Assembly: GCF_016863275.1 (NCBI RefSeq)
Contig: NZ_BOOO01000039.1
Span: 118,904 to 182,903 of the forward strand
Length of the DNA stretch: 64,000 nt
Direction: 5' to 3'
Source: Planotetraspora mira
GTDB taxonomy: Bacteria; Actinomycetota; Actinomycetes; Streptosporangiales; Streptosporangiaceae
The notes below the pieces were generated by a model, which saw only the letters and a program-made list of their open reading frames with translations, ran no database searches and was not told the DNA's origin. The position numbers were made by a program, and so were the translations under genes. Shown piece after piece: positions 43,913-55,702 of this stretch. The stretch's first letter is position 1; the number at the start of each line of letters is the position of its first letter.

Positions 43913-44139
43913 TCACTTTTTCAACATCACGTACAACCCGAGCGCCGCACCGGCGACGACGATCGTGAAGCACACCACGGCGAGGGCCAGGCCCGCCACC
44001 CTGGCCTGGGATCCCGCGTGCGCGGTCGTCCGCGCGGCCAGCCCGACCATGCCCACGGCGAACAGGGCGACGAGGCCCACGCCCCCGGCCAGGCCGGCGA
44101 CCAGCACCTTCCACAGGGCGTCGACGTCGACATACTGGT

Positions 44140-44143
<4 letters not shown>
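43913..44143 (-). CDS. Small membrane protein coupled to the PiT carrier
   Basis: This 76-residue protein has two membrane segments (VLVAGLAGGVGLVALFAVGMVGLAA and VAGLALAVVCFTIVVAGAALGLYVML) with a short loop between. Its GTG overlaps the PiT stop by four bases, so the two are translationally coupled. I recognise no family; a role as accessory subunit of the phosphate carrier is inferred from position. Confidence 0.8.
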
Positions 44144-45285
<1,142 letters not shown>

Positions 45286-45368
45286 GTCACGATCCCTGCG
45301 CGAAGAAAGAGGCAATAATCCCCTTTATCCGATTTTTCGCCTCTCGTTCACCAGTAATTCGACATCGC

Positions 45369-46814
45369 TCACAGTGACAGGCCGGTGAGGACCATGACCT
45401 TCTCGTACGTCAGGTCGTCCATCGCCGAGTGCAGTCCCTCGCGGCCGATGCCCGACTCCTTGACCCCGCCGTAGGGCATCTGGTCGGCCCGGTAGGACGG
45501 CACGTCGCCGATGATCACGCCGCCGACCTCCAGTTCGCGGTTCGCCCGGAAGGCCGCGTCGAGGCTCCGGGTGAAGACGCCGGCCTGCAGGCCGTACTTG
45601 GAGTCGTTGACCGCGGCGAACGCCTCGTCGACGGAGCCCACTCGCTGGACGACCATGACGGGTCCGAAGACCTCCTCGCGGACGACCTTCGCGTCGGAGG
45701 GCACGTCGGTCAGCACGGTGGGAGTGAAGGCGGCGCCGTCCCGCGTGCCCCCGGCCAGCACCCGCGCACCGGCGGAGACGGCCTCCGTGACCCAGCCCTC
45801 CACCCGCACCGCCGCGTCCTCGCTGACGAGCGGCCCGACCTGGGTCTTCTCGTCCGCGGGATCTCCCGTGACGAGCGCGCCGACGGCCGCCAGCAGCTTC
45901 CCGGTGAACTCCTCCGCGACGGAGTCCTCGACGATCACCCGCTGTACGGCGATGCAGCTCTGGCCGGCCTGGTAGTTGGAGAACAGGGCGATCCGGCTCG
46001 CCGCCCAGTCGAGGTCGGCGTCCGCGAGGACGACCGCGGCGGCGTTGCCGCCGAGTTCGAGCGTGACGTGCTTGCGCGGGACCTGATCCTTGATCGCGAA
46101 CCCGACCGGGCCCGAGCCGGTGAACGAGACCACCGGAAGCCGGGGATCCTCCACGAGCGCACCGGCCCGGTCGTTCGGGACGGGCAGCACGGAGAACATG
46201 CCCTCGGGCAGGTCGGTCTCGGCCAGGATCTCCCCCAGCACGAGCGAGGACAGCGGCGTCGCGGGCGCGGGCTTGACGATGATCGGGGCGCCGACGGCGA
46301 TGGCCGGGGCGACCTTGTGCGCGACCAGGTTCAACGGGAAGTTGAACGGCGTGATCGCCAGCACCGGCCCGTACGGCACGCGCGTGACGTAGGCCAGGCG
46401 CCCCTGGGCGGCCGGCTCGGTGTCGAGGCGCTGCACGGCGCCGCTGAACCGCCGGGCCTCCTCCGCGGCGAACCGGAACGTGGCCACGGCCCGCCCGACC
46501 TCGCCCCTCGCCCACAGGATCGGCTTGCCGTTCTCCGCGGTGATCAGCTGAGCGATCTCCTCCGAGCGCTCGGAGAGCCGCCGCGAGACGTGCGCGAGGG
46601 CCTCGGCCCGCACGTGGACAGGAAGCGCCGCGGCCTGCCTGCTCACGGCGTGCGCGGCCGCCACGGCCTCCTCGACCTGATCCGGGGTCGGCACGGAGGC
46701 GACGCCGACGACTCGCCCGTCATGGGAGTTGGTCACGGTCAGCTTCGCGTCTCCCGTCACGGGACGGCCGGCGAGCCAGAAGGGGCGAAGATCGGTATCA
46801 CGGCGCACGTCCAT
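45369..46814 (-). CDS. Aldehyde dehydrogenase, succinate-semialdehyde-type
   Basis: This 481-residue aldehyde dehydrogenase has ITPFNFPLN, VSFTGSGPVGFAIK, the catalytic Glu in LELGGNAAA and the catalytic Cys in YQAGQSCIAVQRV. With gabT nearby it could oxidise succinate semialdehyde, but it also resembles other semialdehyde dehydrogenases, so the substrate is uncertain. A GGACAAGTT box upstream is shared with the gabT/PucR promoter region. A TetR gene diverges across 215 bp. Confidence 0.82.
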   Translation of the reverse strand: MDVRRDTDLRPFWLAGRPVTGDAKLTVTNSHDGRVVGVASVPTPDQVEEAVAAAHAVSRQAAALPVHVRAEALAHVSRRLSERSEEIAQLITAENGKPILWARGEVGRAVATFRFAAEEARRFSGAVQRLDTEPAAQGRLAYVTRVPYGPVLAITPFNFPLNLVAHKVAPAIAVGAPIIVKPAPATPLSSLVLGEILAETDLPEGMFSVLPVPNDRAGALVEDPRLPVVSFTGSGPVGFAIKDQVPRKHVTLELGGNAAAVVLADADLDWAASRIALFSNYQAGQSCIAVQRVIVEDSVAEEFTGKLLAAVGALVTGDPADEKTQVGPLVSEDAAVRVEGWVTEAVSAGARVLAGGTRDGAAFTPTVLTDVPSDAKVVREEVFGPVMVVQRVGSVDEAFAAVNDSKYGLQAGVFTRSLDAAFRANRELEVGGVIIGDVPSYRADQMPYGGVKESGIGREGLHSAMDDLTYEKVMVLTGLSL

Positions 46815-46890
46815 GTTCTGACGGTATGTCAGCAGGTCGCGATAGGCTCTACGCCTCCCAGCACAATCACCCGTCAGCGGCGTACCGATG

Positions 46891-46903
46891 TGGACAAGTT
46901 TGG
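46891..46903 (+). promoter_or_regulatory. TGGACAAGTTTGG box shared with the gabT/PucR region
   Basis: The core GGACAAGTT recurs, on the other strand, in the palindrome between PucR and gabT at 49108-49125. Inverted CGTACC (46881-46886) and GGTACG (46902-46907) flank it, and CTGAC/GTCAG (46818-46832) sits just before the aldehyde dehydrogenase ATG. A shared PucR site is an inference. Confidence 0.45.
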
Positions 46904-47029
46904 TACGTCACAAATGCAGCGCAATTTCGGGATGTTTTCCGTTTCAGAGCGGTTTGAAAGCCGAGCCGCATGGTTAAGTCATCATCCGGGTCCGACGCGA
47001 GGACCCGATTCGAGAAGGGCTCGTCGCTG

Positions 47030-47656
47030 ATGGGTACGCCGGCGCCGCTCGGTCTTCAGGGTGCCTACGCGCGCGGCCAGCGGAGCACCTACGACGAACT
47101 CCGTACCAGACTCCTCGACGTCGCCAGCGGGCTCCTCACCTCGGACGGGCCGGAGAGCCTCACCGTGCGGCGGATCGCCACGGAGGCGAACTGCCCGACC
47201 CAGGTCATCTACACGATGTTCGGCAGCAAGGAAGGCCTGGCCGAGGCGCTCTATCTCGAGGGCTTCGAGCGTTTCCGCCGCCGTCTGGAAAGCGTGCCGC
47301 TGCGCAGCGACCCCTACGACTACCTGTTGGCCCTGGGTCCCGCCTACCGCGACGCCGCCCTTTCCGAGCCGGGCTACTACAGCCTCATGTTCGAGCGGGC
47401 GATCCCCGAGTTCGTGCCGAGTGAGCGGGCGAGGACTCTCGCCCGCGCCGCGCTGAACATCTTCGACCGGGTGATCGCCGACTGCATCTCGGCGGGCTAT
47501 CTCGTCCCCACGCAGCCCCGGAGGGTCGCCGACGCGTTGTGGGCCGCCGCGCAGGGCGCGCTCAGCTTGGAACGTGCCGGTCACCTGCAGGACGCCAAGA
47601 CCTACGAGACCGTCACCACCGCCACGATCTCCTCCTTCCGGACCAAGAGCGGCTGA
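47030..47656 (+). CDS. TetR-family regulator
   Basis: This 208-residue TetR protein has an HTH in ASGLLTSDGPESLTVRRIATEANCPTQVIYTMFGSKEGLAEAL and the TetR_C_33-like pattern SEPGYYSLMFERAIPEFVPSE. An upstream in-frame ATG at 46970 would add 20 residues; I chose the ATG at 47030, preceded by AGAAGG. It diverges from the aldehyde dehydrogenase gene and is separated by 3 bp from the convergent PucR gene. Confidence 0.86.
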   Translation: MGTPAPLGLQGAYARGQRSTYDELRTRLLDVASGLLTSDGPESLTVRRIATEANCPTQVIYTMFGSKEGLAEALYLEGFERFRRRLESVPLRSDPYDYLLALGPAYRDAALSEPGYYSLMFERAIPEFVPSERARTLARAALNIFDRVIADCISAGYLVPTQPRRVADALWAAAQGALSLERAGHLQDAKTYETVTTATISSFRTKSG

Positions 47657-47659
47657 CCC

Positions 47660-49093
47660 TCACAGGCACAGCGCGATCCAGAGTTCGGCCCGTGCCGAGG
47701 GATCGTCGAGATCACGGCCGAGCAGTTCGCTCACCCTCTTCATCCGGTATCTGAGCGTGTGCCGGTGGATCCCCAGCCGCTGCGCCGCCGCGTCCCAGTG
47801 ACCGTTGCTGGCGAGATAGGCCCGCAACGACTCGACCAGGTCGCCGCGCGAGCCGTACTCACGAAGCGGCGCGAGCATGGCGGCCGCGAACGCCGTCGCC
47901 GCGCCGGGCTCCAGCAGTGCCAGCAGCCCCTGCCCGGCCAGTTCGGCGAAGTGCGCCACCGGGTCGGCCGAGGCCAGCGCACGCTCGGCCTGGTCGAGGC
48001 CGAGGGCGAGGCCGACTCCGGGAACGCTCACGCCGACCCGGCCGTGCCCGGCGGCGCGCTCGGCGAGCCGGTCGGCGTCGGCGGCGGGGGCGAGCGCGAC
48101 GACCACCCGGCCCCACCGCGCGGTGAAGCACGGCAGCGCCTCAGTCAGTGACTCCTCGTCGGCCGTCTCACAGGCCAGTACGGCCACGGCCCCCTCCGGC
48201 AGGGTCCCGCCCAACGCCGCGAGAGCGTCCGCGGCGGCCTCGGCCTGTCCGGCCAGCAGCAGGCGGAACACGGCGGTGCGGACCCTGCCCGCGGCGACGC
48301 GCTGGTCGCGGCCCTGTTCCAGAGCGAGCGTGAGCAGGGAGCCGGCAGCGTTGACCACGGTGTGCTCGATCGGCGAGAACGGACGCGCCGCCCCGACCAC
48401 GAAGAACCCGCGGCGGCCGAGCGGCTGAACGATCATGTGTTCGCCGGGCGTGGCCAGCGCCAGGCTGGCCGGCGACGACGTCCTCTTCAGCCGGGCCAGT
48501 TCGGGGCGCAGCGCGGCGGCCTTCTCCTGCGCCGGCGGGCCCGTCCCCGTGGCGTCCGCGACGTGCCTGACGGCGCCCTCGTCGTCGAGCAGGAGCGCCC
48601 AGCCGGAGATCTCGCGGGACAGGCGGTCGATGACGGCCCCGGTGCCCGAGGGCTGAAGCGCGGCCCGGGTGAGGCGGCCCTGCGCCGCGAAGGCCCGGCT
48701 GATCTCCTCGTACTGCTCGGCGGCGATGAGTTCGCTGACGGCCTTGCCGATCGCGATGAACGGGGTGTCCCTCGGCACCTCGACGAGCGGCAGACCGGCG
48801 GCGGCCGCGGCGTCCACATAGGCCGGCGGCACCAGGTCGTGGCCGAGTCCCACCCCGAAACCCAGCCCCGTCGCGCCCCGTGCGACCAGCCGCGAGACGT
48901 ACGGCACGGCGTCGCCCGAGGTCAGCCGCATGCCGGTCGTCAGCACCAGCTCTCCGCCCTCGAGGAACGGCGTGGGATCCTCGAGCTCGCTGACCGCCAC
49001 CCAGCGGACCGGCCGGTCCAGCCCGTCATGGCCGGCCAGGACGTCCAGGTGCAACGGCGTGATCGCCGTCACCCGGCGCAGCGTCGGCGCCAC
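47660..49093 (-). CDS. PucR-family transcriptional regulator
   Basis: This 477-residue regulator starts with the PucR N-terminal domain (RRVTAITPLHLDVLAGHDGLDRPVRWVAVSELEDPTPFLEGGELVLTTG in part) and ends with the PucR C-terminal HTH (AAQRLGIHRHTLRYRMKRVSELLGRDLDDP). Such regulators control purine, GABA or amino-acid breakdown. The GTG at 49093 is the best fit to the family start, though its ribosome binding site is only a G-run. It diverges from gabT with a palindrome between. Confidence 0.87.
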   Translation of the reverse strand: MAPTLRRVTAITPLHLDVLAGHDGLDRPVRWVAVSELEDPTPFLEGGELVLTTGMRLTSGDAVPYVSRLVARGATGLGFGVGLGHDLVPPAYVDAAAAAGLPLVEVPRDTPFIAIGKAVSELIAAEQYEEISRAFAAQGRLTRAALQPSGTGAVIDRLSREISGWALLLDDEGAVRHVADATGTGPPAQEKAAALRPELARLKRTSSPASLALATPGEHMIVQPLGRRGFFVVGAARPFSPIEHTVVNAAGSLLTLALEQGRDQRVAAGRVRTAVFRLLLAGQAEAAADALAALGGTLPEGAVAVLACETADEESLTEALPCFTARWGRVVVALAPAADADRLAERAAGHGRVGVSVPGVGLALGLDQAERALASADPVAHFAELAGQGLLALLEPGAATAFAAAMLAPLREYGSRGDLVESLRAYLASNGHWDAAAQRLGIHRHTLRYRMKRVSELLGRDLDDPSARAELWIALCL

Positions 49094-49107
49094 CAGCCCC
49101 CCAAAGC

Positions 49108-49125
49108 CCAACTTGTCCGAGTTGG
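49108..49125. promoter_or_regulatory. Palindromic operator between PucR and gabT
   Basis: CCAACT and AGTTGG arms flank TGTCCG (18 bp). TTGGCCAA (49122-49129), an 8-bp palindrome, overlaps its right arm. The position suits a PucR-type activator/autorepressor site controlling gabT. Confidence 0.65.
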
Positions 49126-49196
49126 CCAAAAGTACGGCCTTATTCTGCCATGACGACGTATCGGCAGGTGAAGGTGGTGGCCGTACCGTCGAGGGC

Positions 49197-50567
49197 ATGA
49201 CCGTCGAAGGCACCACCGGCACCGTCCATGGCGGCCCGCGGCTTCCGCAGGAGCGCCGCCTCGTCACCGAGATCCCGGGACCGCGGTCGCGCGAGTTGTT
49301 CGCGCGCAAGCAGTCCGCCGTGCCCCCCGGCATCGGCACCACGCTTCCCATCTTCGTGACCCACGCCGGTGGCGGTGTCGTCGTCGACGTGGACGGCAAC
49401 TCCCTCATCGACTTCGGCTCGGGCATCGCCGTCACGAGCGTGGGGAACTCCGCTCCCCGTGTGGTCGAGCGGGTCCAGAAGCAGGTGGCCGACTTCACCC
49501 ACACCTGTTTCATGGTCACGCCGTACGAGTCCTATGTGACGGTGTGCGAGAAGCTCAACGCGCTCACGCCCGGCGACCACGACAAGCGCACGTTCCTGGT
49601 CAACAGCGGCGCGGAGGCCGTCGAGAACGCCGTGAAGGTGGCCAGGCACGCCACCGGACGGCCTGCCGTCGTGGTGTTCGACCACGGCTACCACGGCCGG
49701 ACTCTCCTCACGATGACGCTCACCGCCAAGAACATGCCGTACAAGGACGGCTTCGGCCCGTTCGCGCCCGAGGTCTACCGGGTGCCGCTGGCCTACCCGT
49801 TCCGCTGGCCGAGCGGCCCGGAGAACTGCGCCGACGAGGCCGCCGCCCAGGCCATCGACATGATCGAGAAGCAGATCGGCGCGGCCAACGTCGCCGCCGT
49901 GGTCATCGAGCCGATCGCCGGCGAGGGCGGCTTCATCGAGCCCGCCCGCGGATTCCTGCCGAAGATCGCCGAGTTCTGCCGGGCCAACGGGATCGTCTTC
50001 GTCGCCGACGAGGTCCAGACCGGGTTCGCCAGGACCGGCCACCTGTTCGCCTGCGAGGACGAGGGCATCGTCCCCGACATCATCTGCACGGCCAAGGGCA
50101 TCGCGGGCGGTCTTCCGCTGGCCGCCGTCACGGGCCGCGCGGAGTTGCTCGACTCGGTCCACGCCAGCGGGCTCGGGGGGACCTACGGTGGCAACCCGCT
50201 CGCCTGCGAGGCGGCCCTCGGCGTGCTGGAGACCATCGAGCAGGACAAGCTCGTCGAGCGGGCAGCGCACATCGGCGAGATCATGTTGCCCCGCCTCCGC
50301 TCGCTTCAGGAGCGGTTCGGCATCGTGGGCGACGTCCGCGGGCGCGGGGCCATGACGGCGATCGAACTCGTGGTCCCCGGCACCAAGGACCCGCTGCCCG
50401 CCGGCCCGATCGCGGCCAGGTGCCACGCCGAGGGGCTGCTGGTGCTCACCGCCGGCACGTACGGCAATGTGCTCCGGTTCCTTCCGCCGCTGGTGATTCC
50501 CGACCATCTGCTGGAGGAAGGGCTTTCCATCCTGGAGAGAGCAATCAGTGCGGACCAGAGCGCTTAA
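49197..50567 (+). CDS. gabT: 4-aminobutyrate aminotransferase
   Basis: This 456-residue class III PLP aminotransferase converts GABA plus 2-oxoglutarate to succinate semialdehyde and glutamate. Family marks are VNSGAEAVENAVKVAR, FDHGYHGRTLLTMTLTAK, VFVADEVQTGFARTG and the PLP-lysine in CTAKGIAGGLPLAA. The length is normal. It diverges from a PucR regulator. A gabD-like aldehyde dehydrogenase lies 2.4 kb away, and the gene ends in an intrinsic terminator. Confidence 0.92.
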   Translation: MTVEGTTGTVHGGPRLPQERRLVTEIPGPRSRELFARKQSAVPPGIGTTLPIFVTHAGGGVVVDVDGNSLIDFGSGIAVTSVGNSAPRVVERVQKQVADFTHTCFMVTPYESYVTVCEKLNALTPGDHDKRTFLVNSGAEAVENAVKVARHATGRPAVVVFDHGYHGRTLLTMTLTAKNMPYKDGFGPFAPEVYRVPLAYPFRWPSGPENCADEAAAQAIDMIEKQIGAANVAAVVIEPIAGEGGFIEPARGFLPKIAEFCRANGIVFVADEVQTGFARTGHLFACEDEGIVPDIICTAKGIAGGLPLAAVTGRAELLDSVHASGLGGTYGGNPLACEAALGVLETIEQDKLVERAAHIGEIMLPRLRSLQERFGIVGDVRGRGAMTAIELVVPGTKDPLPAGPIAARCHAEGLLVLTAGTYGNVLRFLPPLVIPDHLLEEGLSILERAISADQSA

Positions 50568-50575
50568 ATAAGATT

Positions 50576-50612
50576 AAAAGGGACACCCGCCTTAGCGTCG
50601 GGTGTCCCTTTT
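50576..50612. terminator. Intrinsic terminator after gabT
   Basis: Perfect 14-bp arms AAAAGGGACACCCG and CGGGTGTCCCTTTT enclose a 9-nt loop, 8 bp after the gabT stop. The A/T ends make it work in both directions. Confidence 0.93.
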
Positions 50613-50729
50613 GTTGTTGTAACGCCCGCGCCATGCCGCGATTTAACCGCCCCTTGGCCTGACACGCGCCGATCACAGCCCGTAACCACGTTATAACGGT
50701 TTCGATACGCGATCGAGGGGGGACGGGGA

Positions 50730-50978
50730 ATGGGCTGGAATCCGAACGGTGCCGACCGGCTCATGCTGACGTTCGACCCTGCCGGCCTCACTCCCGTTCA
50801 ACGCGAGGGCGACGCCTGCGTCGTCTGCCACAAGAAGTGGCCCCGCCCCCGTGTGAAGGTCGGCCTGCTCCCCGACAACGCCCCCGTCCATGCCTGTGAC
50901 GACTGCGCCGAGGCGCTGCTGCCCGCACCGGAAGGCAAGGTGCCTCTTCCCCGCCGCTCCCGCGCCGCGATGTCGTGA
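50730..50978 (+). CDS. Small zinc-ribbon-like protein
   Basis: This 82-residue protein has two Cys pairs, CVVCHKKW and ACDDC, spaced like a zinc ribbon. The function is unknown. A GGGGA ribosome binding site precedes the ATG. It follows the gabT terminator and stands 39 bp before the DoxX gene, with which it may be co-transcribed. Confidence 0.82.
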   Translation: MGWNPNGADRLMLTFDPAGLTPVQREGDACVVCHKKWPRPRVKVGLLPDNAPVHACDDCAEALLPAPEGKVPLPRRSRAAMS

Positions 50979-51017
50979 CGCGAGGCCGGCCCGCATGTGA
51001 GCCCAAGAGGTGATCTC

Positions 51018-51539
51018 ATGAGATTCGACCGTTTCCACGGGCCGGTGCTCTCGTTGTTCCGCATGGTGGCGGCCATGTTGTTCATGTGCCACGGCCTGGC
51101 CTCGTTGTTCAACGTGTTCGGCGGCAACCGCGGCATGGGTCACGCGGTGGAGTTCGGCACGTGGCCCGGCTGGTGGGCCGCGCTCATCCAGGCGCTCTGC
51201 GGGGGGCTCGTCCTCCTCGGGCTCCTCACCCGGATCGGCGCGCTGATCGCGTCGGGGTCCATGGCCTTCGCCTACTTCATGGCGCACCAGCCGAGAGGCG
51301 TGCTGCCCCTGACCAACGGCGGGGAGCTGTCGGCGCTGTTCTGCTGGTCGTTCTTCCTCATCGCCGTGCTCGGCCCGGGCACCTGGGCGCTGGACACGCT
51401 GATCCGCCGCCGTAGAGACCGCGGGAAGCCGGACGGACCCGACCTCAGCGTCTGGCTCGCTAACCGTGAGCTATCTGGGACCAGCGTTCAGCCCACTGGG
51501 CGTAGTCGTCCGGGCGAACGGCGAAGTAGACGCCCTTGA
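51018..51539 (+). CDS. DoxX-family membrane protein
   Basis: This 173-residue DoxX/DoxD-type protein has four membrane segments (SLFRMVAAMLFMCHGLASLFNVFGG, WAALIQALCGGLVLLGLLTRIGAL, IASGSMAFAYFMAHQ, ALFCWSFFLIAVLGPGTWALD). Family members often act with thiol or oxidative-stress functions. The ATG follows AAGAGGTGA. Its last 27 codons run into the convergent lipoprotein gene by 80 bp, giving an unusual Arg-rich tail. Confidence 0.88.
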   Translation: MRFDRFHGPVLSLFRMVAAMLFMCHGLASLFNVFGGNRGMGHAVEFGTWPGWWAALIQALCGGLVLLGLLTRIGALIASGSMAFAYFMAHQPRGVLPLTNGGELSALFCWSFFLIAVLGPGTWALDTLIRRRRDRGKPDGPDLSVWLANRELSGTSVQPTGRSRPGERRSRRP

Positions 51540-52656
51540 AGGCCGCCGGGTCTCCAACGTGATAGTCCGTGCAGACCCGCTTCGCGTCGCCCGTGCAGGC
51601 GGCCGGGTTCGCTGGGGCGAGGCCGGTCCAGGCGGCCGCCGGTCCCTGCGCCTGCGCCGAAGCCGTCCACGCCAGCCACTGGTAGGCGCATGACGGATGG
51701 GCCGCGGCCGCGGCGACCATCCACGAGTCCACCCAGCCTGTCAGCGGCCGGCGGCCGAGCGCCTTGACGGGCTTGTGCCCGCTCTTCAGCACGTCGAGGT
51801 GGTACGGCGTGCCCTGCGCGAGCCGTGCGGAGCCGGAGGCGAAGCCCTCCACGACGTCGATGGGGTCACGCCAGAAGGCCCTGTCCCCGGACTTGTTCGA
51901 GGTGAGAAGGGCGACCGCCGCGTCCAGCTGGGACGGGGTGAGATCGAACGGGTCCTTGACGCCCCGCCGCTTGAGAGCGAGCGCGGCGTCCGCGATCGTC
52001 ATCGGGTCGTCCCTGAGCAGCACCGGCCCCTTGTCGGTGAACAGGGCGCCGACGTCCTTCGGCCTGGTCTTGGTGGTGTCGTAGAGCACCTCGTCGAACC
52101 CCCACAGGTACGGCACGCCGTACACCTGGTCGTCCTTGGCGTACGCGGGAAGCTCGCGCAGGTGCGCGGGGATCTTCGCGTAGTCCTTCACGAGCGCCGT
52201 GTTCAGCGGCGTGACCTTGCCCTCGCCGATCAGCCTGCCCGCGATCTCCGGCGTGGCCGAGACCACGTCGAAGGGGCCGAGGGGCGCGCCACCGGGCTTC
52301 GCCTCCAGGCCGGGGTCGTAGAACGAGAGCGACACCTTGCAGCCGGTCTTGGTCTCGAAGGGCGCGACCCAGTTGACCGACGGGTCGGTCCCGCCCCACT
52401 CGACGTATCCGCTGATCGCCAGGACGCGCAAGGCGCCCTCGCCGGGGCCTGCCGACGCCATCGCCGTCGGGGTGGCCGAGCCGCTCGGCGTGGCGGACGA
52501 GGTCGTCGCCGGCGCGGTGACGGGAGTCGTCGCGGCGGCGGCACCCGTCCCCGGCGTGGCCTCGACCGCCCGAGGCGACCCGTTCCCTCCGCAGGCCACG
52601 GCCAGGAATCCCATGGCCGCCGTGGCGACCGCGAGCTGTGTACGGCGAAGCCTCAC
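51460..52656 (-). CDS. PotD-like substrate-binding lipoprotein
   Basis: This 398-residue extracellular binding protein has the lipobox LAVAC and a Thr/Ala-rich stretch before a domain resembling spermidine/putrescine or iron-binding proteins (RVLAISGYVEWGGTDPSVNWVAPFE). The GTG start follows GAGGGGG. No permease or ATPase gene adjoins it, so it is an orphan binding protein. The neighbouring GABA and aminotransferase genes suggest polyamine uptake, which is an inference. Confidence 0.83.
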   Translation of the reverse strand: MRLRRTQLAVATAAMGFLAVACGGNGSPRAVEATPGTGAAAATTPVTAPATTSSATPSGSATPTAMASAGPGEGALRVLAISGYVEWGGTDPSVNWVAPFETKTGCKVSLSFYDPGLEAKPGGAPLGPFDVVSATPEIAGRLIGEGKVTPLNTALVKDYAKIPAHLRELPAYAKDDQVYGVPYLWGFDEVLYDTTKTRPKDVGALFTDKGPVLLRDDPMTIADAALALKRRGVKDPFDLTPSQLDAAVALLTSNKSGDRAFWRDPIDVVEGFASGSARLAQGTPYHLDVLKSGHKPVKALGRRPLTGWVDSWMVAAAAAHPSCAYQWLAWTASAQAQGPAAAWTGLAPANPAACTGDAKRVCTDYHVGDPAAFKGVYFAVRPDDYAQWAERWSQIAHG

Positions 52657-52760
52657 CGGGCGGACCCCCTCACGAGACGGACATCACGAGCCTACTGGCC
52701 CCGGTGGCCGCGTCCCGCCCCGCTTCGCCCATGGAAGGGGTCCTGCCCCGGGCACCGGGC

Positions 52761-54252
<1,492 letters not shown>

Positions 54253-54266
<14 letters not shown>

Positions 54267-55581
54267 CGTTGACCGTCTCCAGCGCGGTGACGAGGATGCC
54301 CAGGCCCTCTCGTGCCTCGTCCTCGGTGAGCGTGAGCGGCGGCGCCATGCGCAGGGTGTTGCCGTACAGGCCGCCCTTGCCCGCGAGGAGGCCGAGCTTC
54401 TTGGTCTCCTCCATGAAACGGGCGACGAGCGCGGGCGCGGGCGCTCCGGTCGCGGGGTCGACCAGTTCGATGGCGAACATCAGACCCCGGCCGCGCACGG
54501 CTCCGACGACGGCGAGGCGCTGCTCCGCCTCGCGCAGGCCGGCGAGGATGATCTCCCCGGTCCTGGCGGCGTTCGCCTGCAGATCGTGGTCGAGCACGTA
54601 GTCGAGGGTCGCGTTCGCGGCCGCCATGGAGATCGGGTTTCCGCCGAACGTCGACAGGCCGACGGCGTGCGGGCCGTCCATCAGGTCGGCGCGGGCGACG
54701 ATGCCGCCGACGGCGAAGCCGTTCCCCGTCCCCTTGGCGAAGGTCAGCATGTCGGGCGTCACGCCGTGGTTCTCGATCCCGAAGAAGGCCGAGCCGGTAC
54801 GGCCCCAGCCAGACTGGACCTCGTCGGAGATGAACAGGATGCCCTCCTCGTCGAGGACCTCCTTGTAGGCGGCGAACAGGCCGTCGGGCGCCATGGTGAA
54901 GCCGCCCACGCCCTGGATCGGCTCGGCGATGAGCGCGGCGACGTCGTTGGAGACCGCGGTGGCGAGCACGTGCCGCAGGTCGTCCACGCACGCCTTGATG
55001 TAGTCGGCGTCCGACATCCCGCGGAACTGGACGAGGTGCCGGTCGGCGCCGTGCAGGAAGTGCACGTTGAGCGGCGACAGCGAGTTGTTCTTCCACGAGC
55101 GGTTGGAGGTCACGCTGATCGCGCCGAACGACCTGCCGTGGTAGCTCTGCCGCATCGCGAGCACCTGGTCCGTCTTGCGGGCGTAGGTGGCGAGCAGCAG
55201 CGCGGTCTCGTTGGCCTCGGTGCCGGAGTTGGTGAAGAAGACCTTGGCGTCCGGGATGCCGGAGAGCCGGGCGATCTTCTCGGCCAGCTCCACCTGCGCG
55301 CGGATCAGGTAGAGCGTCGAGGTGTGCACGATGCCGGTGGCCAGTTGTCTCTCGACCGCCTCCCGCACCTCGGGCACGTCGTACCCGATCATGTTGGTGA
55401 GGATGCCGGCGAAGAAGTCCAGGTAGCTCTTCCCGGACGCGTCGACGACACGGTTGCCCTTGCCGCCGACGATCTCGATGGGCTCGTCGTAGTACAGGCC
55501 CATCCAGTTCGGGAGGACCGCGCGGTGCCGTTTGAGCAGGTCGGCGCTGCCGGAGGGCGACTCAGGATCACGGAGAGACAT
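54253..55581 (-). CDS. Omega-amino acid aminotransferase, AGXT2-like
   Basis: This 442-residue class III PLP aminotransferase has TNSGTEANETALLLATYARK, SYHGRSFGAISVTSN, FISDEVQSGWGRTG and the PLP lysine in TFAKGTGNGFAVGG. It resembles beta-alanine:pyruvate and AGXT2-type enzymes. The gene overlaps mmsA by 14 bp, so both act in one pathway, probably malonate semialdehyde formation. The ATG at 55581 has a weak ribosome binding site. Confidence 0.88.
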
Positions 55582-55702
55582 ACTTCGAGTATCGCTGCTC
55601 CGAGCCGCCACTCCCACCTGCAACCTGTCGGCATGCCGAGATTTCGCCTTACACAGTGGAACGCTCCGGCGGGGCCCGCATGTCAGGACATGCCGACGGG
55701 GT

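Noticed and set aside
45286..45368. PhoP box before pit
   Set aside because: Only one GTTCACC-like unit is visible; a PHO box needs repeated units.
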